A stretch of DNA of 64,000 bases from contig NZ_FTOP01000004.1 in the NCBI RefSeq assembly GCF_900156785.1, forward strand, positions 186,001 through 250,000, in the 5' to 3' direction. Source of the DNA: Belliella pelovolcani (lineage in GTDB: Bacteria > Bacteroidota > Bacteroidia > Cytophagales > Cyclobacteriaceae). Of the stretch, positions 28,229 through 36,208 are shown one piece after another (position 1 is the stretch's first letter; the number at the start of each line of letters is the position of its first letter). The position numbers and the translations under genes are program-made. The notes beneath the pieces are model-generated. The model searched no databases and was not told the DNA's origin. It saw only the letters and a program-made list of their open reading frames with translations.

Positions 28229-29353
28229 ATGACTAAGCGTAAAATCATCATATTATCTACCATTACTTTGCTGACCTGCATAGGATGGGTTCAAGTCTCT
28301 CAGAAGTATACATCGGACCAACTCAGACAAATTTATTCTCAGCCATCTGAATATTGGCCTGAGCCACATGTAGACGAGGATGTTGAATTTAGAGAAATTG
28401 GCTTGATGCCTGATAATCTATACAGAAATGTAGATTCACTCAAGCCAGTGATTGAATTAGGCAAAGTGCTATTCTTTGACCCTAGATTATCTTCATCAAA
28501 TCAAATCAGCTGTGCTACTTGTCATGATCCCGAGTTAGGCTGGTCTAATGGACGATCACAATCTGTAGGTCATAATCATCAAGTTGGAAAAAGAAACTCT
28601 CCAGGGCTAAACAATATTTGGCAAACAGAACCTCTTTTCTGGGATGGTAGAGCTGCCACTCTGGAAGAACAAGCCTTGATGCCTGTGGAAGATCCGATAG
28701 AAATGCACCAGAAAATTCATTTTTTACCAACGAAGCTTTCCAAAATTGAAGGATACAAGAAATACTTCATAGAAGCCTTTGGAGATGATTCTATTACAAC
28801 AGAAAGACTTTCCTCTGCTCTTGCTTATTTCCAACGATCCTTAACAAGTCGTACAAGTGACTTTGACCAATTTATGAAAGGGAGAAAAGATGCACTTTCT
28901 GACGAAGCTATCCAAGGAATGCATTTATTCAGGACAAAAGCCCGATGCATCAATTGCCATAACGGACCATTTTTTACCGACAATAAATTTCATAATCTAG
29001 GCTTACACTTCTATGGAGGAAGGTTTGAAGATTTGGGTAGATTTGATTTTACAGGTGACCCAAAAGATATTGGCAAGTTTAAAACTCCTTCACTGAGAGA
29101 TGTAATGTATACAGGACCATGGATGCACAATGGCTTCTTCAATGATATCATGGGAATCATGCAGATGTATGATAATGGGATGGCAAGACCCAAACCACGA
29201 CCTGGAATGGAAGATGATCCAAACTTTCCTGAAACATCACATTTACTCAAGAAACTAGACTTGTCACTGGAAGAAAAAGAACACTTAATTGCCTTTCTTC
29301 ATGCACTCTCTGCACCAAATTTTAGAATGACAAGACCTGAAATCCCTAAATAA
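28229..29353 (+). CDS. Di-heme cytochrome-c peroxidase (MauG/CcpA family)
   Basis: This 374-residue exported protein has an N-terminal hydrophobic anchor (about 5-22). It has two c-type heme motifs, CATCH (Cys95-His99) and CINCH (Cys240-His244). LGKVLFFDPRLSSSNQISC and KFKTPSLRDVMYTGPWMHNG are classic for this family. Such enzymes reduce hydrogen peroxide or oxidise a partner substrate in the periplasm. Being last in an uptake operon, it may modify a redox-active ligand or metal rather than merely detoxify peroxide, but that is inference. Confidence 0.92.
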   Translation: MTKRKIIILSTITLLTCIGWVQVSQKYTSDQLRQIYSQPSEYWPEPHVDEDVEFREIGLMPDNLYRNVDSLKPVIELGKVLFFDPRLSSSNQISCATCHDPELGWSNGRSQSVGHNHQVGKRNSPGLNNIWQTEPLFWDGRAATLEEQALMPVEDPIEMHQKIHFLPTKLSKIEGYKKYFIEAFGDDSITTERLSSALAYFQRSLTSRTSDFDQFMKGRKDALSDEAIQGMHLFRTKARCINCHNGPFFTDNKFHNLGLHFYGGRFEDLGRFDFTGDPKDIGKFKTPSLRDVMYTGPWMHNGFFNDIMGIMQMYDNGMARPKPRPGMEDDPNFPETSHLLKKLDLSLEEKEHLIAFLHALSAPNFRMTRPEIPK

Positions 29354-29359
29354 AAAGAA

Positions 29360-29392
29360 AAGAGGCTGTCTCTACATACGAGTCAGCCTCTT
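29360..29392. terminator. Hairpin between convergent peroxidase and M14 peptidase genes
   Basis: AAGAGGCTG at 29360-29368 pairs perfectly with CAGCCTCTT at 29384-29392. The left arm is preceded by A-rich sequence and the right arm followed by AT-rich sequence, so it can work in both directions. Confidence 0.7.
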
Positions 29393-29414
29393 ATAATTTG
29401 AATCAATATAAAAC

Positions 29415-32177
29415 TCATCTCAATCCATCCCAATTGATCAATGCATTCCAAACCATAGGCGCATCATGATGATTGAGGAATCTATGCAATGGATCGAATG
29501 TGAAGGCTAAAACATTGCCTCGACCAACAGGCACATTGAATATAGTTCCATGACCAATGATCTCTTGTTCATTCCTTACCATACCAGCAACTACATAAGG
29601 CTTTGATTTTTCTTCCTTAGCTTCCACCTGCTCACTTTTAGGCTTATCAGGCATCCCAAGAATTGGTCCTTCGTAAGGAATTTCATCTTTCAATGGCTTG
29701 CTTCCATACTGCACAAGCATCAAATCTCTGTTGTATTTGTTCGTTTGCAATAATGGACCATTCCCTCTAAAAATTGAAAACTCCTCTGGATATCCATTGA
29801 CAATTGGTGAACTGGATTTTCTCACTTTTGCCATCACAATAGACCCCGGATGGAATAAACTACCCGAACTGACTGGACTCAACTCAGGTGCAAGACCCAA
29901 TTCCGCCATGATAGCTGCACTATTTTCTAAGGCTATCAGCAAGCCGCCATCTTGTACAAATTTTCTCAAATGCTCTATGCCGCTAAATCCAGGTCCACCT
30001 GTCATATCACTGGTAGAAGCGGGAACCCCATGGCTCGGGAATTCGGCTGTTTGGGTATAGGGCATAGGTCCAAATTTGCTGTCTACTCCATTGATGAACA
30101 TTTTTGCATTACCTCTTACGCGAGGAATCAAGATCACATCATACTTGGATTTCAAGTTACCAGCCTTCAACTCGTCCTTATCTATAGAAGTATAAGGAAT
30201 TCCTCTCTGTTCAAAAGTAAACCTTGACCAGCCTTCATCTTGAGTATTGTACCAAGTATGGTAGATGGCCACTCTCGGAAGATTGATTGACTTCTGTTCA
30301 AACCCAGCGAAATTTGCTGGACTTGCTTCAAAATCCAACTCGAAAGTTTCTGCTAGCTGCTTGATTTGGTTATTATTTGTCTTCGTGATCAATAAAGATC
30401 CAGCCGGATATGATTTGCCATTAATGATTTCTGATTGCTTCAAAACCGAGATTCCAGCATTCTTATTCTCTCGTTTCAGTGCATATAAAGCTGGAAGGAT
30501 ATTGTTTTGAGCATGATAAGCAAGGATAAAAGCATTACCGCTGCCTTCCACTTTTCCAGCATATTTTACCTCTTCGGTTAAAAGTTTATAAGAAGATAGG
30601 TTTTTGCCATCTAGTTCGTACAACACATCTACCTCAACTCCATATAAATTGGGTAGGGTCCAAGCAATGGCATCATAAGGAGGAAATTTGGCATCTTTTG
30701 GGTAAGCTTGAGGAGTCATCAGCGAAACCAAAAGATTTCTATACGGCTGCTCAGATAAAATCAAGTACTCCTCTGCTGCTTCATGTACTTCTATTCCTTG
30801 AACCATCAATTGATTGGCTAAATAAGCAGCCATAGCAGGATCTCTTTGCGATTTGGCAATCGTAAAGGCTTTAGGACCTTCTGTTCTTCCTTTTTCTACA
30901 CTATTGAATCCCTTTTTATAAAAATTTCGAAGCAACATTTTCCCATTATTGGCAGCATAAGAAAGAGAAGCAAGCACCCCAGTTTGCGTATAATTGATAT
31001 TATTTCTAAAAGACCATAATACTTGTGGAGTAGCAGGATCCGGCCTATACCATTCTTTGGAAGTAGCGAGATCACCTGCATAGCGGGAGGTAGACAGATC
31101 TCTCAAATAAGTATCCGCTCCTGCATTACCATAAGTTTCGTAGAAACGACCGTTGGAATTATGGTTATTGGCCACCCATATACCATATCCAGGCCACCAA
31201 CCATCATAAAATGCCCAAGTAAAAGCACCTGGCATCCCTTGCGCGGCCACCTCTGCCACATCATGATTTCCCATCACCTGCCATTCACTTTGTGTAATCG
31301 GGTCTACAAAGTCATTGTAAGGTCCTGTACCAGTAGAGATGTAGAGTAGGGGAACAGATTCATGTAAATCCAACATGACAGTTGGGTGAAATTCAAAAAA
31401 ACCTTTGAAGATGGATTTGGTGATTGCTTGAGATACTTGTAGACCATCTCTATTATTGTCATGAAATACATACTTACCCCAATAAGGAACAGATCTTGGG
31501 AATCCATCATCAAATAATTCCCTTCCTTTGGTGTATCTGTAGTACCAATCCACTTGCTTGTCCCAACCATCAGGTTCAGAAACAGGATTGATCACTGTAA
31601 TGATATTTTCTCTAATTTCTTTGATTGGTGTAGCCTCAGAAGTCACCAAACGATAAGCTAGTTCCATTAACATTTCTGGGGCACCCATCTCAGTAGCATG
31701 CATTCCTGCACTCACATAGTAAATCGGTTTAGCTTTTTCGATGATTTTTTCGGCCTCTTCCACACTGGTCTTCCTAGCATCAGCCAAAAGTGCTGTTTGT
31801 GTTTTGTACTGATCTAAATTCTGGATTGAACTCTCATCTCCAATGACAATCAGATAGAATTTTCTGCCTTCCTCTGTTTCGCCCATTTCCTGCATGTGAA
31901 CCATGGGGGAGGTTGCTGCCAATTGCTGATAGTAGCCATAAATCTCAGAAGTTCTATGAACATGTCCTTCTGCACCAATAATATGTCCAAAATGCTTCAA
32001 AGGCGAAGGAATAGTAGGATGATCGACAAGATCCAGTAAAGACTGAGGCAAAAACCGCTTATCCGTAGTAAAATCCTTGATCTTCTGATTGTAAACCTGA
32101 TCTAATTGCTGAGCAGTAAGCTGACTCAAGCATAAAAAAAAGACTAAGAGCAGGGCAGCGTTGTAACGTTTTTTCAT
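29415..32177 (-). CDS. M14-family zinc metallocarboxypeptidase, secreted
   Basis: This 920-residue protein has a signal peptide (cleavage near AQQ, residue 22). The M14 zinc site is HATE (His160, Glu163) with a third ligand, His272, in VMLDLHES. A long C-terminal region, about 400-920, includes a ThuA/amidotransferase-like segment (GGPGFSGIEHLRKFVQDGGLLIALENSAAIM). Such large secreted M14 enzymes trim peptides or modify exported polypeptides. It stands alone, separated by a terminator from the convergent peroxidase gene. Confidence 0.85.
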   Translation of the reverse strand: MKKRYNAALLLVFFLCLSQLTAQQLDQVYNQKIKDFTTDKRFLPQSLLDLVDHPTIPSPLKHFGHIIGAEGHVHRTSEIYGYYQQLAATSPMVHMQEMGETEEGRKFYLIVIGDESSIQNLDQYKTQTALLADARKTSVEEAEKIIEKAKPIYYVSAGMHATEMGAPEMLMELAYRLVTSEATPIKEIRENIITVINPVSEPDGWDKQVDWYYRYTKGRELFDDGFPRSVPYWGKYVFHDNNRDGLQVSQAITKSIFKGFFEFHPTVMLDLHESVPLLYISTGTGPYNDFVDPITQSEWQVMGNHDVAEVAAQGMPGAFTWAFYDGWWPGYGIWVANNHNSNGRFYETYGNAGADTYLRDLSTSRYAGDLATSKEWYRPDPATPQVLWSFRNNINYTQTGVLASLSYAANNGKMLLRNFYKKGFNSVEKGRTEGPKAFTIAKSQRDPAMAAYLANQLMVQGIEVHEAAEEYLILSEQPYRNLLVSLMTPQAYPKDAKFPPYDAIAWTLPNLYGVEVDVLYELDGKNLSSYKLLTEEVKYAGKVEGSGNAFILAYHAQNNILPALYALKRENKNAGISVLKQSEIINGKSYPAGSLLITKTNNNQIKQLAETFELDFEASPANFAGFEQKSINLPRVAIYHTWYNTQDEGWSRFTFEQRGIPYTSIDKDELKAGNLKSKYDVILIPRVRGNAKMFINGVDSKFGPMPYTQTAEFPSHGVPASTSDMTGGPGFSGIEHLRKFVQDGGLLIALENSAAIMAELGLAPELSPVSSGSLFHPGSIVMAKVRKSSSPIVNGYPEEFSIFRGNGPLLQTNKYNRDLMLVQYGSKPLKDEIPYEGPILGMPDKPKSEQVEAKEEKSKPYVVAGMVRNEQEIIGHGTIFNVPVGRGNVLAFTFDPLHRFLNHHDAPMVWNALINWDGLR

Positions 32178-32281
32178 AGTGAATTAGTTAGTGATCATTC
32201 AATCTACAAAAAATCTAAACAATCAGATAAGGCATTTACATGAAATCCATTCAAAATCAATCAATGGTCAAAATATGTCAA

Positions 32282-32473
32282 TCATCGAATACCCAGCAAT
32301 CTAAAAGGTAATAAGAAAATATTCCTGATCAAATCAAACGATAGATTGATCGCAAATCCCAATAACCTAAAGGGAAGGAACAAAAGCCAAAGGATAGGAT
32401 AAAGGAATAATGCCAATATGGCAATAGGCCAACAGATGATCAAGAGTATCAACCAAAGTAGAAATGTCATCAT
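32282..32473 (-). CDS. Small very hydrophobic membrane protein, unknown
   Basis: This 63-residue protein consists of a hydrophobic N-terminal half (about 4-33) and a second segment with repeated LPFRLLG motifs (about 34-40 and 56-61). No family is recognised. It could be a real small membrane protein or a chance frame, but the ATG and the regular repeats favour a gene. Confidence 0.5.
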   Translation of the reverse strand: MMTFLLWLILLIICWPIAILALFLYPILWLLFLPFRLLGFAINLSFDLIRNIFLLPFRLLGIR

Positions 32474-32564
32474 ATTATATTTTTTTTAGATCTATTCACA
32501 AAATAGCTTCCAAACTTAAAATGGATGTTCTAATGCAAATTTTCATCATTTCAACATCCGTAGA

Positions 32565-32602
32565 TGTCCTATTTTGGACACTTTTATTTGCAGTTTCGGA
32601 CA
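32565..32602. promoter_or_regulatory. Palindrome plus direct repeat upstream of the MlaE gene
   Basis: TGTCC-N6-GGACA (32565-32580) is a short palindrome. TTTTGGACA (32572-32580) recurs as TTTCGGACA (32594-32602) at 22-bp spacing, about two helical turns. This looks like a regulator-binding site for the lipid-transport operon. No regulator is identified. Confidence 0.35.
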
Positions 32603-32656
32603 ATTTCAGATAAACTGATCAATGTCATACTTTTAACTGATTGACATTTTGAATTT

Positions 32657-33475
32657 ATGACTGTAAATTCTGCAAATTTGAGCAAGAACCAAATAAGGAT
32701 GCTGAAAACCTTTCAAATAGAGCAAAATGAATTCTTGAAGGAAATCGGAAACATTGCCAGGTTTACTGGTAAGTTCTTCAGAACAGTCATCAAGCCAAAG
32801 CAAGAATACAAGGAGTTTCTCAACCAATGTTTCTGGATCGGCTTCAAGACATTGACATTGGTGGGCATCACTGCATTCATCATGGGTTTGGTATTGACGA
32901 TTCAGTCAAGACCAACTTTAGTAGAATTTGGTGCTGAATCCATGCTTCCAGCTATGGTTTCTGTATCATTGATTCGAGAAATCGCCCCAGTCATTACCGC
33001 TTTGATCTGTGCGGGTAAGATCGGCTCTGGAATCGGGGCTGAATTAGGATCTATGCGCGTAACAGAGCAAATTGACGCCATGGAGGTATCAGGTACCAAT
33101 CCATTCAAATACCTGGTGGTAACACGCGTAATGGCTGCAACACTGATGGTACCTGTCTTGAGTAGTTTGGCCAATGCCATTTCGCTCTATGGAGGTTACC
33201 TAGGTGTAAATATCAGAGGTAGTGTCAGTTGGAACCTTTATTGGTTTCAGGTATTTGATGCTTTAAGTTTTGGGGATTTGTTACCAGCTATTGTCAAAAC
33301 TTTCTTCTTCGGTTTTGCTATAGGCATCATAGGTTGCTACATGGGCTATTATTCCAAGAAAGGTACAGAAGGCGTAGGGCGTTCCGCTACGACTGCTGTG
33401 ATTGTAGCCTCATTATTAGTCTTCATCCTAGACTTGATTGCTGTACAAGTGACAGATTTATTGGGTTTGACTTGA
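32657..33475 (+). CDS. MlaE-family ABC transporter permease
   Basis: This 272-residue inner membrane protein has five to six hydrophobic segments. The MlaE core reads SLIREIAPVITALICAGKIGSGIGAELGSMRVTEQIDAMEVSG. It is the permease of an MCE phospholipid transporter that moves lipids between the inner and outer membranes. The ATPase gene follows 5 nt later and the MCE protein gene after that. An in-frame ATG at 32699 is a possible alternative start. Confidence 0.92.
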   Translation: MTVNSANLSKNQIRMLKTFQIEQNEFLKEIGNIARFTGKFFRTVIKPKQEYKEFLNQCFWIGFKTLTLVGITAFIMGLVLTIQSRPTLVEFGAESMLPAMVSVSLIREIAPVITALICAGKIGSGIGAELGSMRVTEQIDAMEVSGTNPFKYLVVTRVMAATLMVPVLSSLANAISLYGGYLGVNIRGSVSWNLYWFQVFDALSFGDLLPAIVKTFFFGFAIGIIGCYMGYYSKKGTEGVGRSATTAVIVASLLVFILDLIAVQVTDLLGLT

Positions 33476-33480
33476 TCGAT

Positions 33481-34221
33481 ATGAAGAAAATAGCACCCAT
33501 AGTAGAAGTCAAAAATCTTTATAAATCATTTGGAAGCAATCATGTGCTCAAAGACTTCAGTATGGAGGTTTCACCTGGCGAAAATATCGTAGTCTTGGGT
33601 AAATCTGGTTCAGGAAAATCGGTTCTGATCAAGTGCATCATCAATTTGATTCAAGCAGATAGCGGCATACTCAAAATCCTCAATCAATCAATCCAAGATA
33701 TGGGTGAAGATGAAGTAGATCAACTGAGGTCAGAAATTGGGTTTCTCTTCCAAAGCAATGCCTTGTATGACTCCATGACTGTCAGGCAAAACTTGGAGTT
33801 TCCTTTAAGAAGACACTGGAGTGTTGAGCAGAGAAAACAAGGCGCGGAGAGAGCTGTACTAGAAGCTTTGTCAGATGTAGGTCTTGCACATACCATAGAT
33901 ATGATGCCAGCAGAACTTTCAGGAGGTATGAAAAAAAGAGTAGCCCTAGCAAGATCTCTTATTCTCAAACCTAAGGTAATCCTTTACGATGAACCAACTA
34001 CAGGACTAGACCCGATTACTTCAAGGGAAATATCAGAATTGATGGTAAAGGTCCAAAAGAAATACAATGCAACATCAATCATTATTTCGCACGATATGAA
34101 TTGCATTCGCATCACTTCCAATCGGGTGATCATGTTGATCGACGGGAAGAATTATGCAGAAGATACATTTGAAAATTTACAAAAATCAACGGATCCTAAA
34201 ATCCGTGAATTCTTCGACTAA
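33481..34221 (+). CDS. MlaF-family ABC transporter ATPase
   Basis: This 246-residue ATPase has Walker A GKSGSGKS (40-47), signature LSGGMKKRVALARS and Walker B VILYDEPTTGLDP. It energises lipid transport by the MlaE permease. I start it at the ATG at 33481 (MKKIAPIVEVKNLYKSFG). The frame is open back to 33334, but that part overlaps the permease gene and is Arg/Cys-rich noise. Confidence 0.93.
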   Translation: MKKIAPIVEVKNLYKSFGSNHVLKDFSMEVSPGENIVVLGKSGSGKSVLIKCIINLIQADSGILKILNQSIQDMGEDEVDQLRSEIGFLFQSNALYDSMTVRQNLEFPLRRHWSVEQRKQGAERAVLEALSDVGLAHTIDMMPAELSGGMKKRVALARSLILKPKVILYDEPTTGLDPITSREISELMVKVQKKYNATSIIISHDMNCIRITSNRVIMLIDGKNYAEDTFENLQKSTDPKIREFFD

Positions 34222-34223
34222 CC

Positions 34224-35201
34224 ATGAAAGAAAAAAATGAATTAAATAGCGCCAAACTCGGACTCATGGTCATCTCGGGAGTCCTTTTTCTTGTATTTTC
34301 CCTCTATATGATTGGGAAAAACCAAAACCTTTTTGGTTCTTCTATTGAGGTCGTGGCTGTGATGGACAATGTCAATGGACTCGTACCTGGCAACAATGTG
34401 CGATACAAAGGGATGGATATTGGTACTGTAAAATCTATCGATATGGTCAACGATTCCTCAATATTCGTTTACTTTTTGGTCAAAAGAAAAATGCAGCCAA
34501 ACATCAAGCAAAATGCGCTAACTTCTATCAATACAGATGGATTGATGGGAAACAAAATTCTTCAAATCATTCCCCAAGATGGAGATGCTAGACCAATAAT
34601 GGAAAGCGATACACTGTATCCCCAAAATGTCTTGAGTACTGATGAAATGCTCAAAAGGCTTGGCTCTACGGGAGATTATTTTGAACGCATCGCGGTCAAT
34701 CTCTACGATATCACCAATAAACTCAACCAAAGCGAAGCATTATGGCAAGTACTATCGGATCAGGAAATGACAGCTGATATCAAAAGCACCATCAAAGAAC
34801 TCAAACAAGCTAGCCAAAATGCAACCACCATGACTAAATCGGGGTTAGACATGTTGAAAAAATTAGAAATGGGTGAGGGGATGGTTCATACTGTATTTAC
34901 AAATGAAAAACTAAGCGAACAATTGATAGCTTCTATGGATAATGTCATGCAAACCAGTGAAAACGCTGTCACCTTGATAGCTGAAATCAGAAACTGGTTG
35001 ACTGAAATTCAAGAAGCAGAAGGAACAGTAAACCTAATTCTTCAAGATAGCACATTAAAATCTGATATTCAACAGACTATGTCGAATCTCGAAGCAGGAA
35101 CTGACAACTTCAATCAGAATATGGAAGCCTTAAAACAGAATTTTCTATTCAGAAGATATTTCCGTAGGCTGGAGAAAAAAGAGTCGGGCAAAATCAAATG
35201 A
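34224..35201 (+). CDS. MCE (MlaD) family substrate-binding protein
   Basis: This 325-residue protein has one N-terminal transmembrane anchor (about 11-30) and an MCE domain (VVAVMDNVNGLVPGNNVRYKGMDIGTVKSI). A helical C-terminal region ends in a basic tail. It binds phospholipid in the periplasm and hands it to or from the MlaE/MlaF complex. It starts 2 nt after the ATPase gene. No MlaB or MlaC homologue is encoded next to the operon, as is usual in Bacteroidota. Confidence 0.9.
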   Translation: MKEKNELNSAKLGLMVISGVLFLVFSLYMIGKNQNLFGSSIEVVAVMDNVNGLVPGNNVRYKGMDIGTVKSIDMVNDSSIFVYFLVKRKMQPNIKQNALTSINTDGLMGNKILQIIPQDGDARPIMESDTLYPQNVLSTDEMLKRLGSTGDYFERIAVNLYDITNKLNQSEALWQVLSDQEMTADIKSTIKELKQASQNATTMTKSGLDMLKKLEMGEGMVHTVFTNEKLSEQLIASMDNVMQTSENAVTLIAEIRNWLTEIQEAEGTVNLILQDSTLKSDIQQTMSNLEAGTDNFNQNMEALKQNFLFRRYFRRLEKKESGKIK

Positions 35202-35202
35202 A

Positions 35203-35856
35203 CTAGTTTTTATCATTCCACATCTTCAAACCTCCTTCAAATGCCATATGGTTGTTGCCTAATCTACATTTCTCAGGGACTTTGCTTAGGTGCTTGGAAT
35301 TACCTCCACCTAGGACAATTTCATCAGGATTGAATGCCTTTTCGAAACGTCTGACAACATAATTCACATGCTTATTCCATTTGACCAAGCCTAATTTTTT
35401 GAATCCACGCTTGCCTACATAATCTTCAAATACACCCTTCTTGTAAGACAAATGCGCTAATTCCATGGGAACCACATGACCCTCACTGACCAAGGCCGAG
35501 CCAAGTCCAGTACCCAAGCCTAAAAATAACATGGTACCCTTGTCATAAGAGCCAAGTGCTTGCATGGCCGCGTCATTGAGGATTTTAACAGGCTTACCAA
35601 AAGCGGACTCAAAGTCAAAACCTCTCCAACCACCACCTAGATTGACAGGTTCAGAAGCAATTTTTCCATTTCTGACCACTCCTGGAAATCCTATGGAAAT
35701 CACTTCAAAATCCCAATCTTCAGTGTACCGCTTCACTTCAGCGACCATAAAACTAGGATTCATAAAATTTCCTGATGGGATTTTTCTTCTTTCCTCTCCA
35801 TTATTTACCCTAACCTTCACATTGGATCCACCGATGTCTATGACAAGTATTTTCAA
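35203..35856 (-). CDS. ROK-family kinase, polyphosphate glucokinase-like
   Basis: This 217-residue sugar kinase has the phosphate-binding DIGGSNVKV at 6-14, NDAAMQALGSYDKGTMLFLGLGTGLGSAL in the middle and DEIVLGGGNSKH near the C-terminus. This set matches the short ROK proteins related to polyphosphate glucokinase, which phosphorylate glucose. The start is a TTG at 35856, since no in-frame ATG lies upstream and the family N-terminus begins exactly there. It converges with the MCE gene with only 1 nt between the stop codons. Confidence 0.8.
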   Translation of the reverse strand: MKILVIDIGGSNVKVRVNNGEERRKIPSGNFMNPSFMVAEVKRYTEDWDFEVISIGFPGVVRNGKIASEPVNLGGGWRGFDFESAFGKPVKILNDAAMQALGSYDKGTMLFLGLGTGLGSALVSEGHVVPMELAHLSYKKGVFEDYVGKRGFKKLGLVKWNKHVNYVVRRFEKAFNPDEIVLGGGNSKHLSKVPEKCRLGNNHMAFEGGLKMWNDKN

Positions 35857-36208
35857 AATTGATGCGTTTATAGTTCTTCTAGCTAAAACTAAATCAATTT
35901 TTCTTTATATCCAATCTAGTCACTAGACTTAAAAAGCTCATATTTTCAAAGGATAAAATATTACCGAGAGCTTCTTGTGTAATTATTTCAGTTTTTATCA
36001 TTCAAGGATAATCAAATAAAAAACTGTCTCCTCAATCAATCATGACTTTCACAACTCAGTGTTGCAGCTATAGGATTGATCAAGGAGACAGCTGGTATTT
36101 TTATCCTATTGATCTTTTAAAATCTAGAATTTTATTGTGGTTGCATTGAACTTGACAACTCTTTTCAACTCACCAAACGTGTAACAATTCAATTTTTCAA
36201 AGAGAAGT
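35857..36208. other. Intergenic region with terminator hairpin
   Basis: About 350 bp without coding potential separate the ROK kinase and the phosphoesterase gene, both on the minus strand. The only structure seen is the long hairpin at 36024-36091. The part near 35857-36000 should hold the promoter of the kinase gene, but I found no clear TAnnTTTG there. Confidence 0.4.
36024..36091 (-). terminator. Long hairpin terminator of the phosphoesterase gene
   Basis: An 18-bp inverted repeat (36024-36041 with 36074-36091), with 16 of 18 positions paired, encloses a 32-nt loop. On the minus strand it is followed by a GTTTTTTATTTG tail, as expected of an intrinsic terminator downstream of the phosphoesterase gene. 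Confidence 0.75.

Noticed and set aside
29698-30060. Open frame of 120 codons on the plus strand
   Set aside because: It is antisense to the M14 peptidase gene, which has intact catalytic motifs; no independent evidence supports it.
32576-32591. Possible sigma-54 promoter (GG and GC dinucleotides upstream of mlaE)
   Set aside because: The GG to GC distance is 14 bp instead of the 12 required, so it does not fit a -24/-12 promoter.
33334-33480. Extended N-terminus of the MlaF ATPase
   Set aside because: The extension overlaps the permease gene and is Arg/Cys-rich; the ATG at 33481 gives the normal ABC ATPase start.
35564-35926. Open frame of 120 codons on the plus strand overlapping the ROK kinase gene
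   Set aside because: It is a reverse-strand shadow; the minus-strand frame has clear ROK motifs.
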